A DNA stretch of 64,000 nucleotides, taken from contig NZ_JAFCKQ010000030.1 in assembly GCF_018130215.1 (NCBI RefSeq), positions 25,370-89,369 on the forward strand, in the 5' to 3' direction. Source of the DNA: Bradyrhizobium jicamae. Lineage in GTDB: Bacteria > Pseudomonadota > Alphaproteobacteria > Rhizobiales > Xanthobacteraceae. Under the pieces are notes generated by a model. The model was not told the DNA's origin. It saw nothing but the letters and a program-made list of their open reading frames with translations, and ran no database searches. A program made the translations under genes and the position numbers. Each line of letters starts with the position of its first letter. Position 1 is the stretch's first letter. Below, one piece after another: positions 49,920-58,935 of this stretch.

Positions 49920-49945
49920 AACGCACTGCTCGGCGACCGGGTTCC
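49920..49945 (-). promoter_or_regulatory. EcfG-like promoter, perfect match (GGAAC-N17-CGTT)
   Basis: On the minus strand GGAAC (49941-49945) and CGTT (49920-49923) are separated by 17 bp, matching the alphaproteobacterial general-stress consensus. It lies 30 bp before the ATG at 49890. Confidence 0.65.
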
Positions 49946-50102
49946 CCGGGAGATGCGACAGCCGGCCTTTCCTTTCGGAAGATCGGGATAGCGATGCCGT
50001 CGCGAGACGGGCCCATGGCCCAGACGAGGGTGACAGGCAGGGCGATGTATCTCAACCGGGAAGAATGGCTCGCATGGTGAAATCCAAACCCGCCCCGACA
50101 AG

Positions 50103-50130
50103 TTGCGGATGCGCCGCGGCGCATCCGCAA
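50103..50130. promoter_or_regulatory. Perfect 28-bp palindrome
   Basis: The sequence from 50103 to 50130 equals its own reverse complement, with arms TTGCGGATGCGCCG and CGGCGCATCCGCAA. As DNA it could be an operator; as RNA it folds as a near-loopless hairpin. Its function is unknown. Confidence 0.65.
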
Positions 50131-50330
50131 GGCCCGCGGCCCATCATCTTCGAGGTGCGGCAGGGTCCGAAAAATCCTGTCGATATTTCAGGTAATTAGC
50201 GTTGATGACAGAACAATAACTTTTCAGCGCGGCGACGACCTGTTAGCTCTGTTTGCCGGGCAAGATTTCAGAAACATGCTGAAACAAAAAATCCTGAGCC
50301 GTTTCCCCGAATCACGGACAAAACGTCGCT

Positions 50331-51068
50331 ATGACCCAGGCTTCGCCCAACATCCTAGTCGTCGAGGACGACCGCGAGACGCGGGCCCTCATCGCCAAAT
50401 ATCTCCGTACCAATTCCTGCAACGTCACCACCGCATCCGACGGCCGCGAGATGGCCCGGGCGATGGCCGATCATCGCGTGGACCTGCTGATCCTCGACGT
50501 CATGCTGCCGGGCGAGGACGGGCTCAGCCTGTGCCGCAAGGTGCGCGCGGAATCGCAGACGCCGATCATCATGCTGACCGCGCGCGGCGAGGACGTCGAC
50601 CGCATCCTCGGCCTCGAGATGGGCGCCGACGATTATCTGGCCAAGCCGTTCAACCCGCGCGAGCTGCTGGCGCGGATCAACGCGGTGCTGCGGCGGCAGG
50701 CCGCCGCGCGCAACGCCAGCGCCATCGAGGGTGCGACCACGCTGTCGTTCCTCGGCTGGCGCATCGACATCCGTCTGCGCGAGCTGCGCAACCCCGAGGG
50801 CGCCCGCGTCGCCATGACCAGCGCCGAGTTCGACCTGCTCAGGACCTTCTGCGAGCGTCCCGGCCGCGTGCTGTCCCGCGACAGTCTGCTCGACCTGACG
50901 CAGGGCCGCAGCGCCGGATCGTTCGAGCGCTCGATCGACGTGCTGGTCAGCCGCATCCGCCGCAAGATCGAGCCCGATCCGCAGGAAGCCACCATGATCA
51001 AGACGGTACGCTCCGGCGGCTACATGTTCACCCCGAGGGTGGAGGCCGTTGCCGCCACGAGCAACTGA
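50331..51068 (+). CDS. OmpR-family response regulator
   Basis: A 245-aa two-component regulator: receiver (residues 1-120) with E12-D13, phospho-acceptor D56 and K105, then a winged helix (about 145-240) with SAEFDLLRTFCERPGRVLSRD (shown in parts) and SIDVLVSRIRRKIE. It overlaps no gene; the kinase gene starts one base after its stop codon (TGA-C-ATG), so they are translated together. Its overall look is OmpR of the alphaproteobacteria; the stimulus is unknown. Confidence 0.95.
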   Translation: MTQASPNILVVEDDRETRALIAKYLRTNSCNVTTASDGREMARAMADHRVDLLILDVMLPGEDGLSLCRKVRAESQTPIIMLTARGEDVDRILGLEMGADDYLAKPFNPRELLARINAVLRRQAAARNASAIEGATTLSFLGWRIDIRLRELRNPEGARVAMTSAEFDLLRTFCERPGRVLSRDSLLDLTQGRSAGSFERSIDVLVSRIRRKIEPDPQEATMIKTVRSGGYMFTPRVEAVAATSN

Positions 51069-51069
51069 C

Positions 51070-52434
51070 ATGAAGCTGCTGCGCGTCTTGAGTCTGCGGG
51101 GGATCGGCGCACAGATCGCGGCACTGATGGTCGTGTCGATCGTCGCGCTGCATTTCATCATCACCATCAGCTTCCTGATCCACCGGCCCGACAGGCCCGA
51201 GCCGCCGGACCGCTGGCACACCCAGCTCGCTGCCGCCGCGCAGCTCCTCGGGCATGCGCCCGCATCGGAGCGGCCGCGGCTGATGGCCGACGTCGCCCGC
51301 GCCTTCCCGCAGCTTGCGATCGGCGACCTCGCCGCGGACACCACCCTTCCGGCGGAATCCGACGTCTCAACCATGCACGCGCTGCGCCGGCTTGGTGCGA
51401 CCTATCACATCTTCCTGCTGCCCGACCCCGTCGGCACCAGGGGGGATGACGGCGAGATCCGCCGTGTCGGCATCCGCCTGCCCGACGGCGCGATGATCGC
51501 GGCGAACCTGATGCCGGACCAGCACATGCGCCCGTTCTGGGGCGGGCCGTGGATGATAACGGTGCTGTTCGCGGTGATCAGCGTCACCCTGCTCGGCCTG
51601 TGGGCGGCCTGGGCGCTGACCGCGCCGCTGTCGTCCTTCGTCAAGGCGGCAGAGACCTTCAGCCTCAACGGCGCCGCCGCGCCGTTGCCCGAACGGGGCC
51701 CGGAGGAAATCCGTTCGCTGGCGAAAGCGCTGAACCGGATGCGCGAGCGCATCACTGCCCTGATCGACGACCGCACCAAGATGCTCGCCGCGATCAGCCA
51801 CGACCTGCGTACGCCGATCACGCGGATGCGGCTGCGCGCCGAATTCATCGAGGACGAAACCCATCGCCACCGCATGCTGCGCGACCTCGACCAGATGCGC
51901 TCGATGCTTGAATCGGTGCTGTCTTTCCTGCGCAACGACCGCAAGCTCGAGGAGATGACGCTGGTCGACATCGCCAGCACCCTGCATCTCGTCACCGACC
52001 AGTTCGCCGACATGGGCCACAAGGTCACCTACGAGGGCCCGCAGCACGCGATGGCAACCGCGCGGCCCGGCGATCTGCATCGCAGCATCACCAATCTGGT
52101 GGAGAACGCGGTGCGCTTCGGCGGGCAGGTCGCGGTCCGCCTCGCCGTCACGCCAGACGAACTCACCATCGATGTCGAGGATGACGGTCCCGGCATTTCG
52201 GACGCGCACAAGGCGAGCGTGCTGGAGCCTTTCGTGCGCGGCGACGACGCGCGCAACATGGACGAAGCCGAGGGCTTCGGCCTCGGCCTGTCGATCGCCA
52301 ACGCCATCGTGCTCGCACATGGCGGCACGCTGTCGCTGCACGACCGGCAGCCGCACGGGCTCGTGGTCCGCATCCGGTTGCCGGCGCGTCAGCAGCAGCC
52401 GCTCGACCGGGCGCCGCGGAAATCGGCGGCCTGA
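51070..52434 (+). CDS. EnvZ-type sensor histidine kinase
   Basis: A 454-aa inner-membrane kinase: TM1 at about 12-37, a periplasmic loop of about 120 residues, TM2 at about 161-187, HAMP, the H-box AISHDLRTPITRM with phospho-His H244, and the ATPase domain with NLVENAVRFGG, DDGPGI and GFGLGLSIA. It is the partner of the preceding OmpR-type regulator. A HAMP kinase with a short periplasmic domain is typical of osmotic or acid sensing; the signal cannot be read from sequence. Confidence 0.94.
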   Translation: MKLLRVLSLRGIGAQIAALMVVSIVALHFIITISFLIHRPDRPEPPDRWHTQLAAAAQLLGHAPASERPRLMADVARAFPQLAIGDLAADTTLPAESDVSTMHALRRLGATYHIFLLPDPVGTRGDDGEIRRVGIRLPDGAMIAANLMPDQHMRPFWGGPWMITVLFAVISVTLLGLWAAWALTAPLSSFVKAAETFSLNGAAAPLPERGPEEIRSLAKALNRMRERITALIDDRTKMLAAISHDLRTPITRMRLRAEFIEDETHRHRMLRDLDQMRSMLESVLSFLRNDRKLEEMTLVDIASTLHLVTDQFADMGHKVTYEGPQHAMATARPGDLHRSITNLVENAVRFGGQVAVRLAVTPDELTIDVEDDGPGISDAHKASVLEPFVRGDDARNMDEAEGFGLGLSIANAIVLAHGGTLSLHDRQPHGLVVRIRLPARQQQPLDRAPRKSAA

Positions 52435-52475
52435 TCGAGAGCTGGCGCTTCGGTTCTGATTGAATCGAAAACGCT

Positions 52476-52670
52476 CTACGCGGCGAGCGGTGTCAGCTGC
52501 TCGTGGTCGTAGATCGCGATGGCCTCGAAGCGGTAATTGCAGGCGCGGCAATTCCACAGATAGGTCGTGCGGCCCTCGTCATGCTCGACCCAGTCCGGAC
52601 GCGGGATCGGCTTGCCGCATTGTGCGCAGGGATTTTGTCGTGGCGAATAGCCCATATCCTGACGAATCAT
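52476..52670 (-). CDS. Small zinc-ribbon protein, 64 aa
   Basis: Two CxxC knuckles (CAQCGKPIPRPDW and NCRACNYRFE) form a predicted zinc ribbon. The GGGAGGTG ribosome site is strong. Proteins like this are small adaptor or DNA/RNA-binding units; no specific role is known. The 15-bp tandem repeats at 52705-52749 lie upstream and could be its control region. Confidence 0.78.
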   Translation of the reverse strand: MIRQDMGYSPRQNPCAQCGKPIPRPDWVEHDEGRTTYLWNCRACNYRFEAIAIYDHEQLTPLAA

Positions 52671-52704
52671 GGCGCACCTCCCTGAATCGTTTCTCGCGTG
52701 CCGC

Positions 52705-52749
52705 TGAATGGACAGACGTTGAATGGACAGATGATGAATGGACAGACGT
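52705..52749. repeat. Three tandem 15-bp repeats
   Basis: TGAATGGACAGACGT, TGAATGGACAGATGA and TGAATGGACAGACGT follow each other at 52705, 52720 and 52735. They lie in the 337-bp non-coding gap between the zinc-ribbon start and the lytic transglycosylase start; the rest of that gap holds nothing I recognise. They could be iteron-like protein-binding sites or slippage repeats. Confidence 0.75.
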
Positions 52750-53007
52750 ATTGTCTCAAGCGCCGCACGCTGTTGGGCAGCGTTATAAACCTCTGCTGAG
52801 TCGTTTGCACGACAATCAGCAAGAAATCGCGTTCAGAAAAAATCCATGCCGACAACTTGAATCATCTTGCGCGAATTCCACTCCCGGCCCGGCTGTGGAC
52901 AACTGCCGACGGCCAGTCCGCGGCGGCTTTGCCACATTCCTGCCCGCTCGCCGTTCCAATCAGGATGCGGAACCCGCCATCTCGTGAACAGTTCGAGCGA
53001 TAGGAAA

Positions 53008-53532
53008 ATGAAGAAGCTGCAAATCCCTGGCCTGCTTGCCGCAATTGCCGTGCTGGCGTTGTGCGCACCCGCGAGGGCGCAGTCGCGTGCCCAGTACGAG
53101 ACGACGGTGGCGGCCCACGCCAGGGCAAATCTGGTGCCGGAAGAGCTGGTGCATCGCGTCATCGTGCGCGAGAGCAAATATCAGCCGAGGCTGATCGGGC
53201 GCGGCGGCGCGATCGGCATGATGCAGATCAAGCTCGCGACCGCCCGCAGCCTCGGCTACACGGGGACTGCCGAAGGCCTGCGTGACGCCGAGACCAACCT
53301 GACATATGGCGTCAAATACCTCGCCGGCGCCTATCGCGCTGCCCAAGGCGATTTCGATCGAGCCGTGCGTTATTTCGCGGGCGGGTATTACTACGTCGCA
53401 AAGCACCAGCGCATCGAGCACCTGCAAGAAGCGAAACATGCCGGCGAAGGCGCGCCGCCCAAGGAACTCGCAAAGCAGGATCAACTGACCACCGACACCG
53501 CCGAAGCCGACCCGGAACAGGCTGCAAGATAA
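53008..53532 (+). CDS. Exported lytic transglycosylase (SLT domain)
   Basis: A 174-aa periplasmic enzyme that cleaves peptidoglycan glycan strands. The signal peptide ends at ARAQ (residue about 25). Catalytic E55 lies in VRESKYQP, followed by the family motif GAIGMMQIKLATARSLGY and a late GYYYVAKH. It is short compared with Slt70 but of normal size for single-domain family 1 enzymes. The ATG at 53008 follows AGGAAA. It is not obviously linked to the downstream thi operon. Confidence 0.88.
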   Translation: MKKLQIPGLLAAIAVLALCAPARAQSRAQYETTVAAHARANLVPEELVHRVIVRESKYQPRLIGRGGAIGMMQIKLATARSLGYTGTAEGLRDAETNLTYGVKYLAGAYRAAQGDFDRAVRYFAGGYYYVAKHQRIEHLQEAKHAGEGAPPKELAKQDQLTTDTAEADPEQAAR

Positions 53533-53660
53533 GCCCGATCGCGCGTTTCGCTGATCGGCCCGCGGCGCGATCGGCCTGTTCCCGCTCCGCAATTCCTGCA
53601 GAATCATTCGGCAGTGCACCCGTCGCGCACCACGGCACGATGCACGTTCTGGCATACAAG

Positions 53661-53688
53661 TTGACACATCCGTCCATCGGCCTACATT
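53661..53688 (+). promoter_or_regulatory. Sigma-70-type promoter of the thi operon
   Basis: TTGACA (53661-53666) and TACATT (53683-53688) are separated by 16 bp, just upstream of the TPP riboswitch, so the RNA would begin about 53694. Confidence 0.65.
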
Positions 53689-53696
53689 AGAGCCGT

Positions 53697-53816
53697 TCCG
53701 AGGGGTGCTCCGATGAGGAGCTGAGATACCGCAAGCTTGGACCCGCCAGCGATGGCGATCAGTCCGGGACCGCGGTGACCCTTTGAACCTGATCCGGGTC
53801 ATGCCGGCGAAGGGAC
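53697..53816 (+). ncRNA. TPP riboswitch (THI element)
   Basis: The element contains the conserved GGGGTGC, CTGAGATACC, ACCCTTTGAACCTGATC and GGTCATGCCGGCGAAGGGA segments of the TPP aptamer in the right order and spacing. It ends about 5 bases before the thiO ATG, and its 3' P1 strand (GAAGGGACAGGG) overlaps the ribosome site. Thiamine pyrophosphate binding should therefore hide the ribosome site and repress translation of the thi operon. Confidence 0.97.
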
Positions 53817-53820
53817 AGGG

Positions 53821-54834
53821 ATGTACCAGACGAGCAAGCTGCGGGGGGAATCCCCCGTCACCATCATCGGCGCAGGCATAGCCGGCGCCTGGCATGCGCT
53901 GTTGTTCGCGCAGGCGGGGCACGCGGTGACCTTGCACGAGCGCAGTGACGCCGCGATGACGGAATCCACCAGCCACTTCGCCGGCGGCATGCTGGCGCCG
54001 TGGTGCGAGGCGGAAGCTTCCGAGCCGGTGATCGGCCGGCTCGGCATCCGTTCGCTCAGCCTGTGGCGCGATCATTTCCCGCAGACGCCGTTCAACGGCT
54101 CGCTGGTGGTGGCGCATCCGCGCGACCGCGCCGATTTCGAACGCTTCGCCCGGCTCACGTCAGGCCATCGCCGGCTCGATGCGCAGGGGGTCGGCGACCT
54201 CGAACCGTCGCTGCAGGGCCGTTTTCGCGACGCGCTGTTCTATCCCGACGAGGGCCATGTCGAGCCGCGCCGCGTGCTGCCGCAGCTCCATGCCGCAATC
54301 GCGAAGGCAGGCGCCACCATCAGCTTCAGCAGCGACGCCGCGGCCGATGATCCCGACGGTCTCGTGATCGATTGCCGGGGTCTCTGCGCTCGCGATCGCG
54401 AGCCGGGCCTGCGCGGCGTCAAGGGCGAGATGATCATCATCGAGACACCGGAGGTCGAACTGTCGCGTCCGGTGCGTCTCATTCATCCGCGCTGGCCGCT
54501 CTACGTGATCCCGCGCGGCGACGGCCGTTTCATGCTGGGCGCGACCTCGATCGAGGCCGAGGATCGAGGGGTCAGCGTCCGCTCGGCGCTGGAGTTGCTG
54601 GGCGCGGCCTATGTCGTGCATCCGGCCTTCGGCGAAGCGCGCATCGTCGAATTCGGCGCCGGCCTGCGCCCGGCCTATCCGGACAATCTGCCGAAAATCA
54701 GGATCGAGCAGGAACGCATCACGGTAAACGGACTCTACCGTCATGGCTTCCTGCTCGCGCCGGCGCTTGCGGAGCTGACGCTCGGCTTCGTGACGCGCGG
54801 CGAAATCGACAACGAGGTGATGCAATGCGCGTGA
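53821..54834 (+). CDS. thiO: Glycine oxidase of thiazole synthesis
   Basis: A 337-aa FAD enzyme that oxidises glycine to dehydroglycine (iminoacetate) for thiazole formation. The FAD motif GAGIAG (residues about 17-22) is at the N-terminus, and HFAGGMLAPWCEAE and the later RHGFLLAPALAELTLGFVT match ThiO. It opens directly after the TPP riboswitch. It overlaps thiS by 10 bases, indicating translational coupling. Aerobic rhizobia use ThiO in place of ThiH. Confidence 0.95.
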   Translation: MYQTSKLRGESPVTIIGAGIAGAWHALLFAQAGHAVTLHERSDAAMTESTSHFAGGMLAPWCEAEASEPVIGRLGIRSLSLWRDHFPQTPFNGSLVVAHPRDRADFERFARLTSGHRRLDAQGVGDLEPSLQGRFRDALFYPDEGHVEPRRVLPQLHAAIAKAGATISFSSDAAADDPDGLVIDCRGLCARDREPGLRGVKGEMIIIETPEVELSRPVRLIHPRWPLYVIPRGDGRFMLGATSIEAEDRGVSVRSALELLGAAYVVHPAFGEARIVEFGAGLRPAYPDNLPKIRIEQERITVNGLYRHGFLLAPALAELTLGFVTRGEIDNEVMQCA

Positions 54835-55022
54835 TCGTCAATGGCGAGCAGCGCGAGATCGCGGCCGCAAGCGTCGGCGCGCTGTTGAGCGAGCTCGACT
54901 ACGAAGGCACGCATTTCGCGATCGCGGTGAACTACGACGTGGTGCCGAAGAGCCGCTGGGCCGAGACCGAGCTGAAGGCCGGCGACGAGATCGAGATCAT
55001 CACGCCGCGGCAGGGAGGGTGA
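54825..55022 (+). CDS. thiS: Sulfur carrier protein
   Basis: A 65-aa ubiquitin-like protein whose C-terminus ends RQGG, the di-glycine that is adenylated and thiocarboxylated to donate sulfur for the thiazole ring. MRVIVNGEQREI is the typical beginning. It overlaps the end of thiO, and GAGGTG precedes the ATG. The next gene, thiG, is its partner. Confidence 0.95.
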   Translation: MRVIVNGEQREIAAASVGALLSELDYEGTHFAIAVNYDVVPKSRWAETELKAGDEIEIITPRQGG

Positions 55023-55056
55023 TGGTGATTGGCACATTCCCGCCGCGCGACGCTCT

Positions 55057-55140
55057 TCACCTCGCCCCGCTTCCAGGGCGAGGTCGATCGCCCCTCACCC
55101 CAACCCTCTCCCCGCAAGATCGGGGCGAGGGAGCAGACCG
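55057..55140. repeat. Dispersed repeat inside the thi operon (thiS-thiG gap)
   Basis: The block CCTCGCCCC...GGGCGAGG and the following CTCTCCCCGCAAG...CGGGGCGAGGGAG belong to the same intergenic repeat family seen at 29.05 kb. It fills most of the 136-bp gap between thiS and thiG. Confidence 0.65.
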
Positions 55141-55158
55141 CACCATGCGGAGACATTG

Positions 55159-55941
55159 ATGGTCAACTTCTACGGCAAATCCTTCCCCTCCCGCCTCTTG
55201 ATCGGAACGGCGCTCTATCCCTCGCCCGCGATCATGCAGGCTGCCATCCGCGCTTCCGGTGCCAGCATCGTCACGGTGTCGCTGCGGCGCGAGGCCGCCG
55301 GCGGCAAGACGGGCGACGCGTTCTGGTCGCTGATCCGCGAGCTCGGCGTCACCGTGCTGCCGAACACCGCCGGCTGCCGCAGCGTGAAGGAGGCGGTGAC
55401 CACCGCAAAGCTGGCGCGCGAACTGTTCGGCACGCCCTGGATCAAGCTGGAGGTGATCGCCGACAACGACACGCTGCAGCCCGACGTGGTCGGCCTGGTC
55501 GAAGCCGCCGCGATCCTCATCAAGGACGGCTTCGAGGTGTTCCCCTACTGCACCGAGGACCTCTCGGTCGCCTCCCGCCTGGTCGATGCGGGCTGCAAGG
55601 TGGTGATGCCGTGGGCAGCGCCGATCGGCAGCGCAAGAGGCATCATCAACCGCGACGCCTTGCGGCTGCTGCGCGATCGCCTGCCCGACATCACTCTCGT
55701 GGTCGACGCCGGACTAGGCGCGCCGTCGCATGCCGCCGAGGCGCTCGAACTCGGCTATGACGCCGTCCTGCTCAACACCGCGGTCGCCAAGGCCGCCGAT
55801 CCGGTGGCGATGGCCAACGCCTTCCGCCTCGGCGTCGAGGCCGGCCGCATTGCCTATGAAGCCGGGCTGATGGGCGCCCGCGACTTCGCCTCCCCGTCCA
55901 CCCCTGTCGTTGGGACCCCGTTCTGGCATGCCGTATCCTGA
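55159..55941 (+). CDS. thiG: Thiazole synthase
   Basis: A 260-aa TIM-barrel enzyme forming the thiazole phosphate from dehydroglycine, DXP and ThiS thiocarboxylate. The Schiff-base Lys is in WIKLEVIAD (about residue 96), and VMPWAAPIGSARG and DAGLGAPSHAAEA are family motifs. The start is ATG 55159 (TTG 55156 also in frame). It overlaps thiE by 14 bases, so the two are translationally coupled. Confidence 0.96.
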   Translation: MVNFYGKSFPSRLLIGTALYPSPAIMQAAIRASGASIVTVSLRREAAGGKTGDAFWSLIRELGVTVLPNTAGCRSVKEAVTTAKLARELFGTPWIKLEVIADNDTLQPDVVGLVEAAAILIKDGFEVFPYCTEDLSVASRLVDAGCKVVMPWAAPIGSARGIINRDALRLLRDRLPDITLVVDAGLGAPSHAAEALELGYDAVLLNTAVAKAADPVAMANAFRLGVEAGRIAYEAGLMGARDFASPSTPVVGTPFWHAVS

Positions 55942-56536
55942 CAAGTTCTATCCTGTCGTCGACAGCATCAAGTGGGTCGAGCGCCTGACCAAACTCGGCG
56001 TCGGCACCATCCAGCTGCGCGCCAAGGAGCTCGACGACGGCGCGGCGCTGCAGATCGTCAGCGACGCGCTCGCGGTGACCAAAGGCACGGGCACGAAGCT
56101 CGTCGTCAACGACTACTGGCGCGCGGCGATCGTCGCGGGCGCCGAGCATCTGCATCTCGGCCAGGAAGACCTCGTCGACGCCGATCTCGGCGAAATCCGG
56201 AAAGCCAGGCTGACGCTCGGCGTCTCCACCCATGATGACGCGGAGCTCGCCACCGCGCTCGCGGCAGAGCCCGATTACATCGCGCTCGGCCCGATCTTCT
56301 TCACGACGCTGAAGTCGATGCGGTTCGCGCCGCAGGGCATTCCGAAGCTCACCGAGTGGAAGAAGCGCATCGGTTCGATCCCCCTTGTCGCGATCGGCGG
56401 CATCAAGTTCGAGCACGCGGCCGAGATCTTCGCCGCCGGCGCCGACTCGATCGCCGTCGTCTCCGACGTCACCCAGAACGCCGACCCCGACGCGCGGGTC
56501 AGACAATGGCTCGGCCTCAATGCGGAGGCCGCGTGA
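55928..56536 (+). CDS. thiE: Thiamine phosphate synthase
   Basis: A 202-aa TIM-barrel enzyme joining thiazole phosphate and HMP pyrophosphate. The motifs TIQLRAKELDDG, LVVNDYW, AEHLHLGQEDL and GPIFFTTLKSM (shown in parts) fit ThiE; the Thr-rich phosphate loop is present. It overlaps the end of thiG. The TenI-like relatives lack the HLGQED motif, so this is ThiE. It is followed by a repeat-filled gap and thiC. Confidence 0.9.
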   Translation: MPYPDKFYPVVDSIKWVERLTKLGVGTIQLRAKELDDGAALQIVSDALAVTKGTGTKLVVNDYWRAAIVAGAEHLHLGQEDLVDADLGEIRKARLTLGVSTHDDAELATALAAEPDYIALGPIFFTTLKSMRFAPQGIPKLTEWKKRIGSIPLVAIGGIKFEHAAEIFAAGADSIAVVSDVTQNADPDARVRQWLGLNAEAA

Positions 56537-56548
56537 TGCAGACATTTC

Positions 56549-56655
56549 CACCAGCGTCATTCCGGGGCACGCGAAGCGTGAACCCGGAATCTCGCACCAC
56601 AACCTCGAGGTTCCGGATCGGTCCGCTTCGCGGCCCGTCCGGAACGACGCCATAA
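56549..56655. repeat. Dispersed repeat inside the thi operon (thiE-thiC gap)
   Basis: Two short inverted blocks, CATTCCGGGGCACGCGAAG...ACCCGGAATC and TTCCGGATCGG...CGTCCGGAAC, form potential hairpins. They match a frequent Bradyrhizobium intergenic repeat style. They lie between thiE and thiC. Confidence 0.6.
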
Positions 56656-56669
56656 CAAGGAGGATCCTC

Positions 56670-58535
<1,866 letters not shown>

Positions 58536-58584
58536 GGCCTCGGGGCTCGTCTTGCCCGCCCGAGCATCCATCAAATGTGAAGAG

Positions 58585-58608
58585 GCCGGGCGAGAGCCCG
58601 GCTTTTTC
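58585..58608 (+). terminator. Rho-independent terminator of the thi operon
   Basis: GCCGGGC-GAGA-GCCCGGC followed by TTTTTCTT, about 50 bp after the thiC stop. Confidence 0.92.
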
Positions 58609-58616
58609 TTGCAGCA

Positions 58617-58830
58617 AACGTAGCCGGATGAGCGAAGTGACGTCCGGGCTCACAGCGTTCCGCATATCGCTTCGCTCATGCGAACTGCGAGCCTGCGCAA
58701 TGTGAGGCGGGCACATCGGAAGGGCTCTCCCCCCTTGCGGGGGAGAGTTGGAGAGAGGGGTATCACAAGCGCCACCCCTCTCCCTAACCCTCCCCCGCAA
58801 GGAGGGAGGGAACCCATCCACTGACGCGGC
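58617..58830. repeat. Dispersed repeats between thiC and BVMO gene
   Basis: Two blocks: AACGTAGCCGGATGAGCGAAG...CGCTTCGCTCATGCG (58617 to about 58685), and a pair of inverted CCCTCTCC/GGAGAGGG-type units (58720-58830). They are multicopy-type elements of Bradyrhizobium. The rest of the 400-bp space to the BVMO stop holds no gene I can support. Confidence 0.65.
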
Positions 58831-58935
58831 CCTCACGAACAAACACATCTGCAATACCGTCGCCGCAAAAGACCGCGACGCCATCTCGCTATGCGCCACG
58901 CATCCCACAAATTGCGGCGCTCACCTCGTTACAAT

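Larger units (their letters stand above)
49891..50330. other. 440-bp intergenic region with palindromes and a doubtful 44-aa ORF
   Basis: It contains the EcfG promoter (49920-49945), a perfect 28-bp palindrome (50103-50130), and an inverted repeat TTTCAG-N7-CTGAAA (50266-50284) just before the response-regulator gene. A plus-strand frame 50065-50199 (GGGAAGA before ATG, 44 aa) is too doubtful to call. Confidence 0.5.

Noticed and set aside
50065..50199. 44-aa plus-strand ORF across the 28-bp palindrome
   Set aside because: GGGAAGA precedes the ATG, but the palindrome explains part of the sequence and there is no supporting motif.
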